Of a stretch of 64,000 bases of DNA, positions 51,460 to 61,010 are shown in pieces. The number at the start of each line of letters is the position of its first letter. Positions within the stretch are counted from its first letter, which is position 1. The notes under the pieces were generated by a model that saw nothing but the letters and a program-made list of their open reading frames with translations, searched no databases and was not told the DNA's origin. Source of the DNA: Gloeobacter morelensis MG652769 (lineage in GTDB: Bacteria > Cyanobacteriota > Cyanobacteriia > Gloeobacterales > Gloeobacteraceae); the NCBI RefSeq assembly GCF_021018745.1, contig NZ_CP063845.1:4857230-4921229 (forward strand). The letters run 5' to 3'. The position numbers and the translations under genes are program-made.

Positions 51460-51878
51460 TGCCAATATTCTGGTTGGCCTGTGGTTGCGCGCCAGTGGCC
51501 GCCGGCTGTTGATTGGAGGAGCGGCTGCAACTGTTTATGGCGGAAGCGGCAGCGGCGGAGAGCCAGTATGAACTGACTTGCCGTCTGGCAGCGATGCACA
51601 GCCAAGGCAAAATCGATCGCTCCATCCAGGAAAGTTTGCAGCAAGAGGGCGAGATGCTGTTGCGCGACGGTGTCCTGGTGATTCCAGAAATTGTCTACGC
51701 ACCACTGGAGCAAGAAGCCAGAAGGCGATTGCCCCAGGATCCCGACGGAGATTGGCCGACAGTGGCACTGGCGCTGGTGCTTGAAGTGGGTGTCTGGACA
51801 GAGGATCGAGACTTTTTTGGCTGCGGCTTGCCCGTTTGGAGAACGCCAGTTCTGATAGAAATACTTGCTCATAGTTGA
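51443..51878 (+). pseudogene. PIN-domain toxin with a frameshift
   Basis: ATG at 51443 gives MRLAVDANILVGLWLRASGR with the first PIN Asp. Near 51510 the frame is lost, and the rest continues one base away as EERLQLFMAEAAAAE...EIVYAPLEQEARRRLP, then DWPTVALALVLEVGVWTEDR, the C-terminal PIN acidic motifs. Removing one G in ATTGGAGGAG (51508-51517) would join both parts into a ~145-residue PIN RNase. Either a recent inactivating mutation or a sequencing error. Confidence 0.75.
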
Positions 51879-52051
51879 AGCAGCCGCCCGCTATGCAGGC
51901 AATTTGCATACTGTAAAAACTTTATGTCTCAATCTCGTGCTAAAGCTGTGCACAGGCCGCCCTCAACCACCTCCAGGTCCGACTCGTGGCGGCTGGTCTG
52001 TCCAGTACAAAGCAGCCACAAGCACTGGAACTGGGAGGGTGCACATTTGCG

Positions 52052-52891
52052 CTACAACACATGGCGGTTTTTGGTCCGCACCCGCTCGTAGATCTGCTCC
52101 ATCACCTCGATGAAGGAATTGTCCCGGTGCCAGAAGGGGGGATAGTCTCCCTGGGTTTTGATCAAGATGCCGGGTACAGCGATGGGCTCGGGTACTGCAA
52201 GCGGCGGCAGATGCTTGCTACCGTGCCAGAAGTTTTCAGGGGAAACGGCATCCGGCGCGGCGACGGACTGGGGTTGGGTGAAATAGGAAGGGTCCGGCTT
52301 CAGGGGAGGCTCCGGTTCGGCCAGTTGCGCTGAGAGGGCGCGGCCCAGGGGAAATTGCTCCAGCTGGGCGCGCAGGGCTTCGCAACTTAGCCCCCGCAGC
52401 TCAAAAAGCAGGAGCGGATTGGCGTCCAGGTCGGCTGCCAGCCGGTAGCAAAGCCCGGCTACGTGTTTGCAGGGGTTGGACCAGTCCGGGCAGGAACAAC
52501 GGGTCAGAAAGTCCTGGTCGCTGTAGGGCAGCAGCTGCCGGTCGGCCTCTTCGAAGGCCTCCTCGATGTCGTCGGGCATTTCGCTCATCAGCAGGCGGAT
52601 CACACAGCTGGCCCGCGCCGCCAAACACGGCAGAATTTGCGCCCAATCGCGCTCGGGGATCGTGCGCAGGGCGATGGTCGTCTCGTAGCGGGGTTCTTTG
52701 TGGACGCCGAAGTACGGGTTGACGTTGCCGCGCACGGTCGCCCGCACGCCCGCAGGGTCGAACGTATAGCTCAAGATGCGGTCGGGGCCTGCGTAGGAGC
52801 GGCCCCGGGCGAGGCGGGCCGGATCGCAAAAAGATTGCAGCGCGCCGATAAAGCGCTCGCCCCACCAGGTCCGGCTGTGCCGTGGGCTCAT
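52052..52891 (-). CDS. SWIM zinc-finger protein
   Basis: A 279-residue protein with the SWIM motif CSCPDWSNPCKHVAGLCY (CxC-x-n-CxH, about residues 132-149), which binds nucleic acid or protein. The start at 52891 has AGGAGG 9 bases upstream; a TTG two codons earlier is too close to that site. It follows the SNF2 helicase gene by 13 bases in the same direction. SWIM and SNF2 proteins are often paired in bacteria, so they probably act together on DNA. Confidence 0.85.
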   Translation of the reverse strand: MSPRHSRTWWGERFIGALQSFCDPARLARGRSYAGPDRILSYTFDPAGVRATVRGNVNPYFGVHKEPRYETTIALRTIPERDWAQILPCLAARASCVIRLLMSEMPDDIEEAFEEADRQLLPYSDQDFLTRCSCPDWSNPCKHVAGLCYRLAADLDANPLLLFELRGLSCEALRAQLEQFPLGRALSAQLAEPEPPLKPDPSYFTQPQSVAAPDAVSPENFWHGSKHLPPLAVPEPIAVPGILIKTQGDYPPFWHRDNSFIEVMEQIYERVRTKNRHVL

Positions 52892-52904
52892 CGTCAAGTG
52901 CCTC

Positions 52905-55900
52905 CTATTCGATTAGCGCGCTCTCGCCGAGCGCAATCAGCGCCTTGAACCGTTCGTTGTCCAGTTCGGTGAGCCATCCTTCGTCGCTGCCGACGATGGC
53001 GGACGCGAGGCGTTTTTTCTCTTCGAGCATCCGGTCGATGCGCTCCTCCAGGGTGCCGAGGGCGACGAACTTGTGGACAAAGACGTTTTTGGTCTGGCCG
53101 ATGCGGAAGGCCCGGTCGGTGGCCTGGTCTTCGACCGCCGGGTTCCACCAGCGGTCGAAGTGAAAGACATGGTTGGCGCGGGTGAGGGTGATGCCGACCC
53201 CGCCCGCCTTCAGTGAAAGAATAAAGACCGCCGGATTGCTGTCGGGGTCCTGAAAATCGGCGATCAGCCTTTCGCGCTTCTCGCGGCTGACGCCGCCGTG
53301 GATGTAGTACGTACCCCAGCGGCGCACCTGCCGGAAATGCCGCTCCAGCGCCGTGCCGATTTCGTGAAATTGGGTGAAGACCAGCAGGCTCTCGCCCTCG
53401 GCAATCACTTCTTCGACCATCTCATCGAGGCGGCAGAGTTTGTGGGAGCGCTCGGGGCTGAAGGCGCTGCCGTCCTGCAGAAACTGCATCGGGTGGTTGC
53501 AGATTTGTTTGAGCCGGGTGAGGGTGGCGAGGATGAGCCCCTTGCGGGCGATGCCTTCGACCTGCTCGATCTGGGCTTCGACCTCTTTGAGGACCGCCGC
53601 GTACAAAGACGCCTGCTCGCGGGTGAGCTGACAAAATAGCTTCTGCTCGACTTTGTCGGGCAGATCCTGGATGATGGCCGGATCGGTCTTGACCCGCCGC
53701 AAAATCAACGGCTCCACCAGGCGCTTGAGCACCGCCGTACGGCTGCGGTCGTCCTCTTTGTGGATGGGAAGCTCGAAGCGCTTGCGAAACTGGGCTTCGC
53801 TGCCCAGGTAGCCGGGATTGAGAAAATGAAAGATCGACCACAGATCGAGCAGGCGGTTCTCTACGGGCGTGCCGGTGAGCGCCAGTCGGCAGGCGGCCGG
53901 GATCTTCAACAGGGCGCGCGTCTGGGCGGCTTTGGGATTTTTGATGTTCTGGGCTTCGTCGATGACCAGCCGCCGCCAGGGTACCGCCGCCAGCAATTTC
54001 TCGTCCTTGCGCGCCAGCGTATAGGAAGTGAGCACCACGTCGTGCTCCAGACACACCTGGCGCAGAGCATCCGCCTGCTGGTGGCGGCCGGTGCCGTAGT
54101 GCATCCAGACGCGCAGACCCGGAGCAAATTTCTCGATTTCCTTGCGCCAGTTGCCGATCACCGACGTCGGCGCCACGATCAGGGTCGGCCCCTCCCCGGC
54201 CCGTTCCTCGCGCTCGTAAAGGAGCCGGGCGATCACCTGCAAACTTTTGCCCAGCCCCATATCGTCGGCCAGACAACCGTTCAGCCCCACCTGCTCCAGA
54301 TAGCTCAGCCAGGAGACCCCCCGCCGCTGGTAGGGCCGCAATGTCCCTAAAAGCCCGGGCGGATCGCCCAGGGGCACCAGCCGGCTGGGGTCGTGCAGCC
54401 GGGTGAGCAGCGTCTGCAACGGTGCGTCGCACTCGATGTCCAGATCCGGCTGGGAGGCGGTGAGCTTCAGCCACTCCAACAGGGGCATCGCCGGTCGTTC
54501 CTGGCGGTGCTCCCGCCAGAAGGTGAGCAGCTTTTCCATCCGCTCCGCCTCCAGCACCAACCACTGACCGCGAAAGCGCACCAGCGGCGTCTTGAGCGCC
54601 ACCAGAGCCTGCCACTCCGATTCGCTGACTTCTTGTGCGCCGATAGCGAGGGCGTAGCTGTATTCGACCAGCGCCGCCAGGCTGAAATGGCCCCGGCCCG
54701 CGCCGTCGGGACCGGTGGCGCGCCGGCCGGCGCGCGCCTGCAAACGCACCTGGGCGCGCCTGCGGCCCTCGGGGGTCCACCAGGCGGGTACCAGCACCCG
54801 AAAGCCCGCCTCCTCCAGCACCCAGGCGGCATCCTGCAAAAACGCGAAGGCTTCCTCCACCTCCAGATCCAGCCCAACCGGATGGGAGGTGTGCAGGCCC
54901 TCCCACAAAGCGGGGTAGATGCGCGCCGCGTAGCCCAGGGCGGCCAGCAGATGACGCTCGAACGCCTCGCCCAGGTGGTGACGCCAGGACTCGCGCTCCT
55001 CAGCCGCAGCCTGCCAGTACTCCAACAGCGACAACCGCCAGGAAGGATCGCTGCGGGAGGCCACCGCGAAGCGCAGCTGCCACAGCACCGCCTCGTCCGC
55101 GTCCTCGTCCGCCTCCTCAGGTTCAAGCAGCTGAAAACAGAGCACAAACGGTGCGGCGACGCGCGCTGCGCTCAGGCGTTCGCGCCAGCGCCGCCAGTGC
55201 CGGTAGTCTTCGAGGGCGCCGGGCGCAGCTGCGGACCAGGGCTGGATGCGGGGCGTGAGACAGCTCTGTACCAGCGAGTTGTGGATTTGTTGGCCCAAAG
55301 CGGCGGTCACTGAGATCGCACCCACGGCGGCGTGGAGGAGGTTTTCGCCAAAGTGGTGCAGCAGGTCCTGTTTGGCAAAGCAGGCGGCGACTTTGGGCCG
55401 CTCCACACGACCGCTCGCGCAGACGGTGGGCATGCCCTCGGCATACTGCGCCACTGCCGCTGCGTAGTGCTCGCAAACCAGCTCCCAGCCCGGATAGAGC
55501 TCATCGGGGGCTGTTTTGGATTTGCTGCGCCCCCGGGGCAGCTCCCGGTACCGCAAAGCTGGAATATAACGGTCCTTGAAGATCTGCGCTTTGAGAAACT
55601 GGCAGAAATGGTGCCAGAAAAGCAGGTCACTCCCAAACTGCACTTCGCTCCGTTGCTCCTGCAGCTGAAAGTGCAGGTCGTGCAGCAGACGCATCAGGCC
55701 GGGGCTGCCCACCGCCTGCGGCACCAGCGGCAGACGCAAACAATCGACCTGCCAGTACTGCAAAGCGGACGACTCGGGCAGTTCAATTTGCTGATAGCGC
55801 GCCGATTCCAGCGAAGGCAGGGGACGATCGTCGGCAGTGGGCAGCAAAAAATAGCAAGCAACGATCCCGCTTTGGGGATTGAGGGCGATGCCCAGGGTGT

Positions 55901-56069
55901 TGATCAAAAATTGTTGGAGTGCCTGTTTTTTCAGGTGAGCAGGATGGACGTTTGCGGCATCGACCGTGCGGCTTTTGGGTGGCGGTGTTTCAACCCACAG
56001 ATAGAACGCGCCCGGCGCGACGTAGCAATCGCTTTGATCAGGAATCCAGGTGCCGTGGAGGATGTGCAT
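52905..56069 (-). CDS. SNF2/RapA-like helicase
   Basis: A 1,054-residue ATPase. A large N-terminal region (about 1-540) includes a bacterial SNF2-helicase accessory domain. The helicase core has ADDMGLGKSLQVIARLL (motif I, about 603), TLIVAPTSVIGNWRKEI (Ia), VIDEAQNIKNPKAAQ (II, about 705), ALTGTPVENRLLDLWSIF (III) and, in the second lobe, SLKAGGVGITLTRANHVFHF and DQATDRAFRIGQTKNV (V-VI). It moves on DNA or displaces proteins from it. It is encoded just before the SWIM protein. Complete and of normal length. Confidence 0.92.
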   Translation of the reverse strand: MHILHGTWIPDQSDCYVAPGAFYLWVETPPPKSRTVDAANVHPAHLKKQALQQFLINTLGIALNPQSGIVACYFLLPTADDRPLPSLESARYQQIELPESSALQYWQVDCLRLPLVPQAVGSPGLMRLLHDLHFQLQEQRSEVQFGSDLLFWHHFCQFLKAQIFKDRYIPALRYRELPRGRSKSKTAPDELYPGWELVCEHYAAAVAQYAEGMPTVCASGRVERPKVAACFAKQDLLHHFGENLLHAAVGAISVTAALGQQIHNSLVQSCLTPRIQPWSAAAPGALEDYRHWRRWRERLSAARVAAPFVLCFQLLEPEEADEDADEAVLWQLRFAVASRSDPSWRLSLLEYWQAAAEERESWRHHLGEAFERHLLAALGYAARIYPALWEGLHTSHPVGLDLEVEEAFAFLQDAAWVLEEAGFRVLVPAWWTPEGRRRAQVRLQARAGRRATGPDGAGRGHFSLAALVEYSYALAIGAQEVSESEWQALVALKTPLVRFRGQWLVLEAERMEKLLTFWREHRQERPAMPLLEWLKLTASQPDLDIECDAPLQTLLTRLHDPSRLVPLGDPPGLLGTLRPYQRRGVSWLSYLEQVGLNGCLADDMGLGKSLQVIARLLYEREERAGEGPTLIVAPTSVIGNWRKEIEKFAPGLRVWMHYGTGRHQQADALRQVCLEHDVVLTSYTLARKDEKLLAAVPWRRLVIDEAQNIKNPKAAQTRALLKIPAACRLALTGTPVENRLLDLWSIFHFLNPGYLGSEAQFRKRFELPIHKEDDRSRTAVLKRLVEPLILRRVKTDPAIIQDLPDKVEQKLFCQLTREQASLYAAVLKEVEAQIEQVEGIARKGLILATLTRLKQICNHPMQFLQDGSAFSPERSHKLCRLDEMVEEVIAEGESLLVFTQFHEIGTALERHFRQVRRWGTYYIHGGVSREKRERLIADFQDPDSNPAVFILSLKAGGVGITLTRANHVFHFDRWWNPAVEDQATDRAFRIGQTKNVFVHKFVALGTLEERIDRMLEEKKRLASAIVGSDEGWLTELDNERFKALIALGESALIE

Positions 56070-56137
56070 AGGCAGCAGCGAAGCGCTTGCGCATGGCTTC
56101 CAGTGTAGTGCGGGAGGAATGGTGCTTCTGCCGACGG

Positions 56138-57277
56138 CTACGGCTTGAGCCGAAACACCGTGCCGTTGCCGGAGGCTGACCCGCTCGATGTCGTGCCGTA
56201 GAGTGTACCGGGAGCGACCAGCAGCAGCTCTGCGCGGGGTCTGGCGCCGTCTTTGCCGTCAAAAGCATGCAGAACCCGAAACGCACCGTCCGGGCCAATC
56301 TGGTAGATCGTCCCCTGATTGTGGGCACCTCCGGCGGCGGTGGTTCCGTAAAGGGTACCGTCGGGAGCAAGCGTCACCCCGGCAGAAGGCTCCCGGCCGT
56401 CGGAGCCCCGAAAAGCATGCAGGGTCGTCAGACGCCCTGCGGGGCTGAGCTTGAACACAGTCCCCCGGCCGAACCGGCCCCCGAAACTGGTGGTGCCGTA
56501 GAGGGCTCCCCGACCATCCAAACTCAACCCGGCGATCGGCCCGGAGCCATCTTGGACGCTGAAGGTGTGCACTGTCTCGAAGCGACCGTCGGCGCTCCAC
56601 TTGAAGACCGTTCCGGCCCCGGTCCCGCCACCGGAAGTGGTGCCGTACAGGCTGCCGTCGGGGGCGGCCACCAACCCGCCCATAGGTATAGCGCCGCCTT
56701 TGCCGGTGAAATTGTGCACGGTTTGAAAGGTGCCCTGCTCGAACTTGAAGAGGGTGCCGTGGCCGCTGCTGCCTTCGTAGGAGGCGACGCCGTACAGCGT
56801 CCCTTTGCGATCGAGCACCACGCCCGCGCCGGGATAGACGCCTCCTGCGCCGCCGAAGGCGTGGAGCATCGACAAAGGGCCGTTTGGAGCGAATTTGAAG
56901 AGCGTACCGGCCTCGGAAGGGCCGCCGTAGTAGGTGCTGCCGTAAAGATTGCCGACGTTGTCGGCGGCCAGGCCGATGGGGTTGGCGGGTGCGTCTCTAG
57001 CGGTGCCGAAGACGTATAGAACCGAAAACCGGCTCCTGGTATCGAGCTTGTAGAGCGTTCCCCGATTGTGGGGACCGCCGCGGTAAGCCGTTCCATATAG
57101 TGTGCCGTCCTGCGAGCGCACGAGTTTGCCGCTTGGTGCCGCCCCGTCGCTTTGGCCAAAGGTGTGCAGAGTGGTCAACGTCTGGGCGGCGACCGGTACA
57201 TGCACAACCGACCAGAGCAGCCAGACGGCCACCCCCGCCGACCAGGAAATCCGCAGGGCCATCGAAGCGAGTCTCAC
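56138..57277 (-). CDS. Secreted repeat protein (TIGR03803-like beta-propeller)
   Basis: A 379-residue exported protein. The signal peptide core is WSAGVAVWLLWSVVHVPVAA, cut near residue 31. About seven repeats of ~45 residues follow, each with a DGTLYGT...GGGxGxGTVFK pattern, for example GTLYGTAYRGGPHNRGTLYK and GSLYGTTSGGGTGAGTVFKW, ending HGTVFRLKP-like. Such repeats are predicted to form a propeller. Function unknown. It is divergent from the PhoD-like gene. Confidence 0.8.
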   Translation of the reverse strand: MRLASMALRISWSAGVAVWLLWSVVHVPVAAQTLTTLHTFGQSDGAAPSGKLVRSQDGTLYGTAYRGGPHNRGTLYKLDTRSRFSVLYVFGTARDAPANPIGLAADNVGNLYGSTYYGGPSEAGTLFKFAPNGPLSMLHAFGGAGGVYPGAGVVLDRKGTLYGVASYEGSSGHGTLFKFEQGTFQTVHNFTGKGGAIPMGGLVAAPDGSLYGTTSGGGTGAGTVFKWSADGRFETVHTFSVQDGSGPIAGLSLDGRGALYGTTSFGGRFGRGTVFKLSPAGRLTTLHAFRGSDGREPSAGVTLAPDGTLYGTTAAGGAHNQGTIYQIGPDGAFRVLHAFDGKDGARPRAELLLVAPGTLYGTTSSGSASGNGTVFRLKP

Positions 57278-57490
57278 CCTGCCGCGCCCCGCAACGTCCG
57301 TTGCACCAGTCGCTTGAACATGCTTCTACCGTAGCTGACAACCGGCGAGGGTACTTTACACCGTTCTTTCGGGGCGCTCAACAGTTCACAGGGGCGGCTG
57401 AGCGGGAGTGCACCGAAATTTAACGCTCTAGAGGTCTGTCCATTAACCTTCGGAGCCTATCTTCAGTTTGCGTACCGCAGCGGAGTGGCC

Positions 57491-59080
57491 ATGGACCGGT
57501 TTCGATTGGATGGGGCGTATTTGAACCTGTTGAACCGCAGGGGGTTTTTGGTCGGCGCAGGCGCGCTGGCCGGGCTTGGGATTGCTGGCGAGTTTTCGAG
57601 CCGGGTGCTTGCCCGGCCGATTTTTTCGGATTACCCGTTCAAGCTCGGCGTCGCCTCGGGCGATCCCCGTCCCGACGGGGCGATTTTGTGGACCCGGCTT
57701 GCCCCGGATCCGCTCAACGGCGGCGGGGTGCCGAACGTGCGCATCCCCGTGCAGTGGCAGGTGGCCGCCGATGAAAATCTGCGCAACGTCGTGCAAAGCG
57801 GCACGGTCTACGCGGTGCCCGAGCGCGCCCACTCCGTGCACGTGCAGGTGCAGGGCCTGCAACCGGATCGCTGGTACTGGTACCGGTTTCGCGCGGGCGG
57901 CGAACTCAGCCGCATCGGCCGCACCCGCACCGCCCCGGCTTTTGGAGCAAAAGCCAATCAACTCACATTCGCGGTCGCTTCGTGCCAGGACTGGCAGAAC
58001 GGCTTCTACTCCGCCTACCGAAACATGGCCAAAGAAGACCTCGACATGGTCGTGTTTTTGGGCGACTACATCTACGAGTACGGATCGGAGGACTCCACCG
58101 GCCCCCGTCAGCACAACGGGCCTGAAATCCTCTCGCTGGAAGATTACCGCAACCGCCACGCCCTCTATAAAACCGACCCCGACCTGCAGGAAGTGCACGC
58201 GCTTTTCCCGTGGATCGTCACCTGGGACGACCACGAAGTCGAGAACAACTACGCGAATTTGATCGCCGAGGCGAGTTCCCAGCAGGCCGGCGATCCCGAA
58301 GCCTTTGCCGAGCGCCGGGCCTATGGCTACCAGGCGTACTACGAACACATGCCGCTGAGGGTTCTGTCGATTCCCAGAGGCCCCGACCTGCGGCTCTACC
58401 GCCGGGTGGTCTTCGGCGATCTTGCCCAGTTCAACGTGCTGGATACCCGCCAGTTCCGCACCGATCAGCCCTGCGGTGACGAATTGAAACCCCGCTGCGA
58501 AGAAGCCTTCGACCCGGCGGCGACGCTCACCGGCAGCCGCCAGGAAGCATGGCTCTTTAAGGGCCTAGCCGGTTCGCGGGCGACCTGGAACGTGCTTGCC
58601 CAGCAGGTGATCTTCTCCCAGTTCGACTTCGACCCCACGCCCGAAAACGAGCTATTCAACCTCGATCAGTGGGACGGGTACGTGGCGGCACGCGCTCGGA
58701 TCACCGACTTTATCGCGCAACAGAAAATCGCCAATCCGGTTGTGCTGACGGGCGACATCCACTCCTCCTGGGCCTTCGACATCAAGACCAACTTCGACGA
58801 TCCCGCCTCGCCAACCGTCGGTGCGGAGTTCGTCTGCACTTCGATCACCTCGGATTTTCCGGCCGAATTCATCGCGCCGGTGCAGGCGGCCGTCCCGGCC
58901 AATCCCCACACCAAATACTTCGACGGGGCCTTCCGCGGGTACGCCCGCTGCACCCTCAGCCAGGATCGCTGGCAGACCGATTTTCGAGGGGTTGCCTCGA
59001 TCGAAGATCCGGCCGCCTCGATTAGCACCCTGGCGTCGTTCGTGCTGGAAAACGGCAAGCCCGGTATTCAACCGGCTTAG
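57491..59080 (+). CDS. PhoD-like alkaline phosphatase, Tat-exported
   Basis: A 529-residue phosphoesterase. The N-terminus has a Tat signal, NRRGFLVGAGALAGLGIAGE (residues about 16-35). The catalytic domain shows FAVASCQDWQNGFYSAYRNM, FLGDYIYEYG, TWDDHEVENNY (about residues 242-252) and LTGDIHSSWAF (about 418), typical of PhoD metal and substrate sites. It probably releases phosphate from esters outside the cytoplasm. ATG at 57491 has CGGAG upstream; GTG at 57485 overlaps that site. It is likely phosphate-regulated, but no Pho box was recognised. Confidence 0.9.
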   Translation: MDRFRLDGAYLNLLNRRGFLVGAGALAGLGIAGEFSSRVLARPIFSDYPFKLGVASGDPRPDGAILWTRLAPDPLNGGGVPNVRIPVQWQVAADENLRNVVQSGTVYAVPERAHSVHVQVQGLQPDRWYWYRFRAGGELSRIGRTRTAPAFGAKANQLTFAVASCQDWQNGFYSAYRNMAKEDLDMVVFLGDYIYEYGSEDSTGPRQHNGPEILSLEDYRNRHALYKTDPDLQEVHALFPWIVTWDDHEVENNYANLIAEASSQQAGDPEAFAERRAYGYQAYYEHMPLRVLSIPRGPDLRLYRRVVFGDLAQFNVLDTRQFRTDQPCGDELKPRCEEAFDPAATLTGSRQEAWLFKGLAGSRATWNVLAQQVIFSQFDFDPTPENELFNLDQWDGYVAARARITDFIAQQKIANPVVLTGDIHSSWAFDIKTNFDDPASPTVGAEFVCTSITSDFPAEFIAPVQAAVPANPHTKYFDGAFRGYARCTLSQDRWQTDFRGVASIEDPAASISTLASFVLENGKPGIQPA

Positions 59081-59085
59081 CCGCC

Positions 59086-59790
59086 TCAACGCAGTCGGGC
59101 AATCCAGCAGGCTCCCGGCCCCCAGCCGTCCAACCAGCCAAGCAGCGGCTCGACGGGCAGGGGCGGAAAGCGGACGGCTTCGCGCAGCGAGACCACCCGC
59201 CAGCCGCCCAGTTTTGCCACCTGCTCCAGGCGCTCGGGCGTGAAGAAGCGCCCCTGGTAGTACGGGTGGGAGGTGAAAGGCCCGAACAACTGCTGCTGCA
59301 CCCCCCAGAGGCTCGCGCGGTTGAGCACGCACACCACCGCCTCCCCCCGGCACACCCGGCGCAGCTCGCGCATCGCCCCGCCTTGATCGCGCACGAATTC
59401 GAGCACGTTGGAACAGAGCAACCGCTCGAAGCGACCGTCCGCGAAAGGCAAAGCGTTCACCCCAGCCACCTGAAATTCGCCCCCCGGTACCCGCCGCCGG
59501 GCCAGTTCCACCAGCCCCGCGTCCGGGTCGATGCCGCTCACGCCCGCCCCAGCTTTGGCCAACAGTTCGCTGTAGTGGCCGGCTCCGCAGCCGACATCGA
59601 GCACTTCGACCCCGCCCAGCGGCCTGAGCAACGGCTCCACCGCCTCCCAGACCCGCCGCAGATAACGCCTGCCCAGGGAGCCTGCGTAGTAATCGTCCAG
59701 ATCGGCAAAGCCGGTGGCCACCGCCATCGCAAGGGAGCCTTCGTCGCTATAGTCGTCCAGTTTAGGCTCCGGCAGCACCGATGTAAGCAT
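59086..59790 (-). CDS. SAM-dependent methyltransferase
   Basis: A 234-residue class I methyltransferase. LDVGCGAGHYSELLAKAGAG (about residues 62-81) is the SAM-binding motif I, SGIDPDAGLVELAR follows, and LPFADGRFERLLCSNVLEFV is the post-II region. The start at 59790 (MLTSVLPEPKLDD) is chosen over a long upstream frame that overlaps the DUF2267 gene. Substrate unknown; sequence is of the ubiquinone/menaquinone-type small-molecule group. It is convergent with the PhoD-like gene, five bases apart. Confidence 0.85.
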   Translation of the reverse strand: MLTSVLPEPKLDDYSDEGSLAMAVATGFADLDDYYAGSLGRRYLRRVWEAVEPLLRPLGGVEVLDVGCGAGHYSELLAKAGAGVSGIDPDAGLVELARRRVPGGEFQVAGVNALPFADGRFERLLCSNVLEFVRDQGGAMRELRRVCRGEAVVCVLNRASLWGVQQQLFGPFTSHPYYQGRFFTPERLEQVAKLGGWRVVSLREAVRFPPLPVEPLLGWLDGWGPGACWIARLR

Positions 59791-59830
59791 CACCCGAAGA
59801 GCATGCGCTGCTTCAACGGCGGTCGGATGG

Positions 59831-60223
59831 CTAGCGCACAGAGGCACCAAACAGCTGCTCGTACTCCTTCGGGAAGTGGCCGCGCACATCGCGCATCTCG
59901 CCTTTGCTTACCGCTTTGGTGAGCACGTCGACCACCACCCCGGCGCGCCGCTCGGCCTCAGCGACGTCAATCCCCGCTTTTTGGGCGATGCGCTCGTAAA
60001 ATTCGTCGAGCCCAAAACGTTCGCCACGGGCGTCGGCGTTTTCGAGGGGACTGAGAAATTCGGCGATCCCTTGCGGCAGTTGGGCGGCCAGATGATGGGG
60101 CTCGCGCCCGGCCATGTGCTCGCGCATAATTTCAAGCACAACCTGAATCGCGCTCAGCGCTTGCGCCTGCGACTCGAAACCGGCCTCGATGCGCACTTTT
60201 TTGACAAACTGGTCGTGGTCCAT
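59831..60223 (-). CDS. DUF2267 protein
   Basis: A 130-residue helical protein starting MDHDQFVKKVRIEAG with DUF2267 features (AQLPQGIAEFLSPLEN and DVRGHFPKEYEQLF). The family has tandem helical repeats and unknown function, often near envelope or stress genes. No partner is obvious: the methyltransferase follows after 40 bases on the same strand. Confidence 0.85.
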   Translation of the reverse strand: MDHDQFVKKVRIEAGFESQAQALSAIQVVLEIMREHMAGREPHHLAAQLPQGIAEFLSPLENADARGERFGLDEFYERIAQKAGIDVAEAERRAGVVVDVLTKAVSKGEMRDVRGHFPKEYEQLFGASVR

Positions 60224-60328
60224 GGCTAAACATGCCTCTGTTTGTGAGATAGAGCTTATACGCAGAGGCTAACTTTGTCTGCACCCACCCACGTCCGCCC
60301 ATGGGCTTAATCTCGTCGGATCCAAAAC

Positions 60329-60355
60329 GCCCCGGCTGAAAATTCCAGCCGGGGC
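60329..60355 (-). terminator. Hairpin terminator after the DUF370-like gene
   Basis: GCCCCGGCTG (60329-60338) pairs with CAGCCGGGGC (60346-60355) around a seven-base loop. On the minus strand it lies 8 bases after the DUF370-like stop and is followed by GTTTTGGA. Confidence 0.75.
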
Positions 60356-60362
60356 AAAGCGA

Positions 60363-60722
60363 TTAGTCGTCTTCGAGCACTTCGCGGATGCGGTGCTCCA
60401 GTCGGTCGAGGTCGAGGCTGCCCTCGTCACGGCTGATCCGGCGGACGGTTGGGTTGACATTGGCCAGATCCATCAGCAAATCGCGCAGGATCTGCTGCTG
60501 CTGCCGCGACTGGATGACTTCGCGCGGTTCTTGCACTAGATCGCGGACGATCGAGTCTTCGGCGCGCGAAGCGACGATCGGGTCGGCCTGGCCCTGGACG
60601 CCTACGAACGTGCGCCGACCCGGACCGCGATCTTGCTCGATCGGGATGATCGCCGTTACCTGGTCGGAGCGGACGTATTTGCCGAAGCCGAGCGGTACGA
60701 GCACGGAGGATTGGATGTGCAT
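60363..60722 (-). CDS. DUF370/RemA-like regulator with extended C-terminus
   Basis: A 119-residue protein. The first ~65 residues (SVLVPLGFGKYVRSDQVTAI, then PGRRTFVGVQGQADPIVASR) resemble the DUF370/RemA fold, whose members bind DNA as oligomers and control matrix genes in Bacillus. The C-terminal part is an added charged helix (EVIQSRQQQQILRDLLMDLA). Start at 60722 (MHIQSS); a frame open to 60746 is also possible. Family assignment is by eye and moderate. Confidence 0.6.
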   Translation of the reverse strand: MHIQSSVLVPLGFGKYVRSDQVTAIIPIEQDRGPGRRTFVGVQGQADPIVASRAEDSIVRDLVQEPREVIQSRQQQQILRDLLMDLANVNPTVRRISRDEGSLDLDRLEHRIREVLEDD

Positions 60723-61010
60723 TTGATGCAAAACCCCTAATTTCACTTGCGTCTTTATGTATCAATCATAACTTTTTTGGGGCGGGATCGGCCAGTTTTT
60801 TTGCCATAATCCGCTGCACAAAGCCGAAACTTGCCATTCAGGCAGTTTGTTCGCTGGTGCTCTCCGGCAGTGACCGCAAGGCGGCGACAAAACAGTAGGC
60901 TGCGCCAATAAATGTCAATAAATTATTGGCGACTGGATTCGTCGGTTGACCCCAAGCCGGTCGTCGGTGGAACCGTCCGTAAGCTTCGGGTGCAGCGGCA
61001 TGGTGCGCTC

